Assembly (NCBI RefSeq): GCF_014287705.1
Contig: NZ_JACOOY010000029.1
Span: forward strand, 1 to 8,239
Origin: Dorea_D hominis
Lineage (GTDB): Bacteria > Bacillota > Clostridia > Lachnospirales > Lachnospiraceae
Length of the DNA stretch: 8,239 nt
Direction: 5' to 3'
The first letter of the stretch is position 1. Each line of letters opens with the position of its first letter. The notes beneath the pieces are model-generated. The model was not told the DNA's origin. It made no database searches and saw only the letters and a program-made list of their open reading frames with translations. Both the position numbers and the translations under genes were made by a program. Positions 6,274 to 8,239 of the stretch are shown here, in pieces.

Positions 6274-6361
6274 GATTATTTATTCTAAAATTGTACATTT
6301 CTTCAAAGTTATACTTTTATATTTTACACATTTCTTCAAGATTATTTGCTTTTATTAAATT
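6263..6361. repeat. Three tandem 33-bp direct repeats
   Basis: The 11-mer CATTTCTTCAA recurs at 6263, 6296 and 6329, exactly 33 bp apart, and the following bases stay AT-rich and partly conserved (copies 1 and 3 share 19 of their first 20). On the minus strand the unit encodes 11 codons with the core N(L/F)EEM. The innermost copy forms the C-terminus of the hydrolase remnant, whose TAA stop lies in the second copy; the other copies are non-coding. Confidence 0.8.
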
Positions 6362-6643
6362 CCAGGCTGACTGCTTCTTCATTTTCCCGCTCTCAATAAT
6401 CCCCTCTAGCATCTCCGCAAATCCTTTTGGATCACGAATCTGATACTGCATGTGATTACATCCGTCAAATACCGGAAAATTTCCATATTTATACGTTTGC
6501 ATAACTGCGTTCCTGTATTTGAAGTGGTCTTCTTTATTGCCAAACTCCCAAAATGTGTTTTTCTGCAATTCTATGAGCAGTTCCGGAGCATAGAAAAATA
6601 AAATTGCCGGATTCGATTTATTGCCCATTGTTTTAAATTTCAT
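6317..6643 (-). pseudogene. Alpha/beta hydrolase remnant with internal deletion
   Basis: The 108-codon frame joins an alpha/beta-hydrolase N-terminus (MKFKTMGNKSNPAILFF) directly to a typical C-terminus of the same family (ELQKNTFWEFGNKEDHFKYR, then NFPVFDGCNHMQYQIRDPKG). Such proteins are normally ~220-260 residues, with a nucleophile elbow GxSxG, an acid residue and a final histidine. Here the elbow and everything else between residue ~18 and ~22 is absent, and only the final histidine region (NHMQ, residue 64) remains. The frame is still open, so this is an in-frame deletion of over 100 codons. The C-terminal ~15 residues come from the 33-bp repeat. It starts 27 nt after the nitroreductase stop with a weak ribosome binding site, suggesting it was once the second gene of that operon. 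It is almost certainly inactive as a hydrolase. Confidence 0.7.
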
Positions 6644-6670
6644 ATCGCCACATTGCCTTTTGTCTGTATA

Positions 6671-7201
6671 TTAATTTCCATATTTTTCATAATGCACTTT
6701 ATTTTCCGGAATCTCATCCAGCGAATGTCCTTCCGGATGAACAGCCGGAATTCCCAATGATAAAACAGCTTCCAGATGCATTTTCTCCGGATATCCTAAT
6801 ATATCCCGCAGATACTCTTCCGTAGACTGTCCGTCCGATGTTTCCCGTAAACGTCCCTGGATCCAGCAGCTTCCAAGCCCGAGGCTGTCTGCCATCAGGT
6901 GCATATTAGACATCACAATTGAACAGTCCTCCGTCCATACATCCGATTTTTCCGCATTGGCTATCACTACAACTGCTGCAGACGCAGTTGCCAGCATTTT
7001 TGCCGAACCGACGCGACATTCGGACATTTTCTGCAATGTGTCTTTATTTTGCACTACGATCAGTTCCCATGGCCTGATTGAACGGCTGGATGGCGATAAT
7101 AATCCTGCATTTATTACCAGTTGCAGTTGCTCTCCTGTAACCGCTTCTTTTGTATACTGTCTGATGCTCCGTCTTTTTTTCAACATATCTATAAATTCCA
7201 T
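6671..7201 (-). CDS. Nitroreductase-family FMN-dependent oxidoreductase
   Basis: The 176-residue product has the short single-domain nitroreductase fold. The N-terminal FMN-binding motif is KKRRSIRQYT (residues 8-17), followed by SPSSRSIRPWELIVV (36-50), a central hydrophobic strand (74-82), GLGSCWIQGR (108-117), and the C-terminal AVLSLGIPAVHP with the tail ENKVHYEKYGN. These flavoproteins use NAD(P)H to reduce nitro-compounds, quinones or unsaturated metabolites in the cytoplasm; the substrate is not predictable. ATG 7199-7201 is chosen because AGGAGG lies 8 nt upstream. The ATG two codons earlier is only 2 nt from the same site. It heads a unit that continues into the hydrolase remnant. 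A TATAAT (7237-7242) upstream with a poor -35 is the likely promoter. Confidence 0.9.
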   Translation of the reverse strand: MEFIDMLKKRRSIRQYTKEAVTGEQLQLVINAGLLSPSSRSIRPWELIVVQNKDTLQKMSECRVGSAKMLATASAAVVVIANAEKSDVWTEDCSIVMSNMHLMADSLGLGSCWIQGRLRETSDGQSTEEYLRDILGYPEKMHLEAVLSLGIPAVHPEGHSLDEIPENKVHYEKYGN

Positions 7202-7236
7202 TCGCATTTCCTCCTGAATTTCAAATCTCTATGCCT

Positions 7237-7242
7237 ATTATA
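7237..7242 (-). promoter_or_regulatory. Likely -10 element of the nitroreductase gene
   Basis: TATAAT on the minus strand lies 35 nt before the start codon. The hexamer 17 nt further upstream (TTTAAT) is a poor -35, so the promoter is either weak or depends on an activator. Confidence 0.4.
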
Positions 7243-7269
7243 CTCTCCTGGCACTATATATTAAATAAT

Positions 7270-7312
7270 AAAAAAAATTCAGAGAACCACTCTAAAAAAG
7301 TGATTCTCTGAA
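7270..7312 (-). terminator. Strong rho-independent terminator
   Basis: On the minus strand a 14-bp stem (TTCAGAGAATCACT with AGTGGTTCTCTGAA, one G-U pair) with a 7-nt loop is followed by eight T residues. The G-U pair and the T-tract exist only for minus-strand transcripts. It follows the tRNA-end remnant by about 14 nt, so it may be the original tRNA terminator. It now also ends the radical SAM transcript. Confidence 0.85.
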
Positions 7313-7325
7313 CCTGTTCCACTAA

Positions 7326-7350
7326 TGCCGCAGACCGGAATCGAACCGTT
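7326..7350 (-). other. tRNA 3'-end remnant, candidate attachment site
   Basis: On the minus strand the sequence contains a T-arm (AACGG, loop TTCGATT, CCGGT; four of five stem pairs, with the invariant GGTTCGA..CC pattern), then CTGCGGC as a 3' acceptor strand and discriminator A. No CCA is encoded. No matching D-arm or anticodon arm precedes it. A 3' tRNA fragment alone, followed by a terminator, is the classic distal scar of integration into a tRNA gene. The acceptor would pair with GCCGCAG, as in some tRNA-Leu genes, but the identity is uncertain. Confidence 0.45.
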
Positions 7351-7406
7351 TTTCTTAATCTCAAATACTGATAGAAAGGGGCTTTGAAGACTTCATCACG
7401 GTTGCG

Positions 7407-7432
7407 GTGTTCAAAAAGTGTTCAAACGTTTG
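7407..7432. repeat. Short direct repeats and palindrome beside the tRNA remnant
   Basis: GTGTTCAAA occurs at 7407-7415 and 7418-7426 (11-bp period), and the second copy runs into the perfect 10-bp palindrome CAAACGTTTG (7423-7432). Eleven-base spacing puts both copies on one face of the helix. They could be integrase or excisionase arm sites, which is speculative. Confidence 0.4.
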
Positions 7433-7450
7433 TCGCATACAAACAGGAAG

Positions 7451-8239
7451 TTAGCGATTTCTTTTTCCGGTATTCTCTGTCCCACGGATTTCCTCATGAT
7501 AGAAATAATCTACGATCACCGGATGTCCCTGCGGGACTCTGCCATAAGGCATTTCATTATCCACAAAGGCACAATCATACTTCTTAGCCATTTTCTCAGC
7601 TTTTACTTCAAGTGCTTCAAAGTAGCTGCGGTTATGCTTGTTATAGATCTCGTCGTAAAGTGGTACAAGATCAGGATATTTTCCGGCGATATAATCCATA
7701 ATTGTCTTTTTGAAACCGCCTCGAAGATTGAGATTTTCGAGCCAGAACAGATCACACTGATCCTTTACCTGCTCAAAGATTGCTTCAAAATCCGTGATAC
7801 CGGGGAATACCGGGGATACGAAACAGACTGTACGGATACCTGCCTCATATACCTGCTTCATAGCAGCGATACGGTGCTCAATGCTCGAAGCAGAGTCCAT
7901 ATCGTTCTTGAAATTTTCATCTAGTGTGTTGATTGACCATGAAACGGTCACTCGTCCAAGCTTCTTCAACAGATCAATATCCCGTACCACAAGATCCGAC
8001 TTTGTGCAGATCAGAATATCTGCGTCACTGCCGATCAGCTGCTCCAGAAGTTTTCTGGTATTCCCGAATTGCTCCTCCTGTGGATTGTAGCCATCTGTCA
8101 CAGAACCGATGACCACCCGCTGTCCGGCATATTTCTTCGGATTTTTAATTTCCGGCCAATGCTTCACATCAAGGAAAGTGCCCCATTCCTCCTTGTGCCC
8201 GGTAAAGCGCTTCATAAAAGAAGCATAGCAATACTTGCA
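7451..8239 (-). CDS. Radical SAM protein, 'mobile pair' type, 5' end beyond window
   Basis: The visible 262 residues begin at the window edge with CKYCYASF, the last two cysteines of the CxxxCxxC iron-sulfur motif that binds S-adenosylmethionine. The first cysteine and N-terminus lie outside. Recognisable stretches follow: KNPKKYAGQRVVIGSVTDGY, then ICTKSDLVVRDIDLL, VSWSINTLDENF, SPVFPGITDFE, FWLENLNLRGG and VIVDYFYHEEI. This is the SPL-like class, and the pattern resembles the protein called radical SAM mobile pair protein B, which occurs beside a second radical SAM protein on Firmicute integrative elements (recalled, not searched). The substrate is unknown. If that is right, a partner gene should lie just beyond the right edge. 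Its transcript would end at 7270-7312. An ATG at 8215 is internal and not the start. Confidence 0.8.
   Translation of the reverse strand, partial: CKYCYASFMKRFTGHKEEWGTFLDVKHWPEIKNPKKYAGQRVVIGSVTDGYNPQEEQFGNTRKLLEQLIGSDADILICTKSDLVVRDIDLLKKLGRVTVSWSINTLDENFKNDMDSASSIEHRIAAMKQVYEAGIRTVCFVSPVFPGITDFEAIFEQVKDQCDLFWLENLNLRGGFKKTIMDYIAGKYPDLVPLYDEIYNKHNRSYFEALEVKAEKMAKKYDCAFVDNEMPYGRVPQGHPVIVDYFYHEEIRGTENTGKRNR

Noticed and set aside
5898..6443. 181-codon plus-strand ORF with an 11-residue repeat (ISSRLF)
   Set aside because: It is antisense to the ATPase 5' end and the hydrolase remnant. Its repeat is just the 33-bp DNA repeat read backwards, and no Shine-Dalgarno supports it.
7326..7410. Complete tRNA gene
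   Set aside because: An 83-nt stretch ends in a T-arm and begins with ACCGCAA, which pairs with five of seven acceptor bases, but no D-arm or anticodon arm can be folded, so only the 3' end is supported.

Overview
All recognisable intact genes in this window lie on the minus strand. Low-GC composition, strong AGGAGG-type ribosome binding sites and protein families common in gut Clostridia (MATE pump, PadR plus HAAS-domain protein, DUF4143 ATPase, Xpt) suggest a Firmicute, most likely of the Lachnospiraceae type. This is inferred from gene style; no species-level marker is present.

Layout from left to right. Positions 1-275 hold a scrambled xanthine phosphoribosyltransferase gene (xpt): its first ~57 codons run on the minus strand, and the following ~40 codons lie beside them in the opposite orientation. 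A clear promoter sits upstream of the xpt start. Next (334-1558) come a possible 40-residue small ORF and a MerR-family regulator fused to a multi-spanning membrane domain. The merR promoter has the 19-bp spacer and central dyad typical of MerR control, and the dyad overlaps the stop codon of the upstream MATE efflux gene (1663-3021). The MATE gene has its own promoter, with a striking 27-bp dyad over the -35 position.

Beyond a terminator (3127-3161), which ends the next transcript, lies a PadR regulator/HAAS-domain membrane protein pair (3286-4481). It is driven by an exactly consensus sigma-70 promoter carrying TATCGA palindromes. The block 4683-7201 contains a nitroreductase, an internally deleted alpha/beta hydrolase remnant, three 33-bp tandem repeats, an AAA/DUF4143 ATPase and a short unrecognised frame. 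The start of that short frame's region is an imperfect copy of the hydrolase 5' end, so the ATPase gene is bracketed by direct repeats.

The right end (7270-8239) looks like a mobile-element boundary: a rho-independent terminator, a tRNA 3'-end remnant without its 5' half, short direct repeats and palindromes, then a radical SAM gene cut by the window edge that resembles the 'radical SAM mobile pair' proteins of integrative elements.

Functionally the window is a patchwork of small, separately regulated modules (MerR with MATE export; PadR with a HAAS envelope-sensing protein) and decaying or mobile DNA. I see no CRISPR array, rRNA or insertion-sequence transposase, and no gene set that amounts to a clearly new defence or biosynthetic system. 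The most unusual items are the inverted xpt segment, the membrane-fused MerR with its self-operator, the repeat-derived promoter of the ATPase, and the tRNA-end/radical SAM junction.
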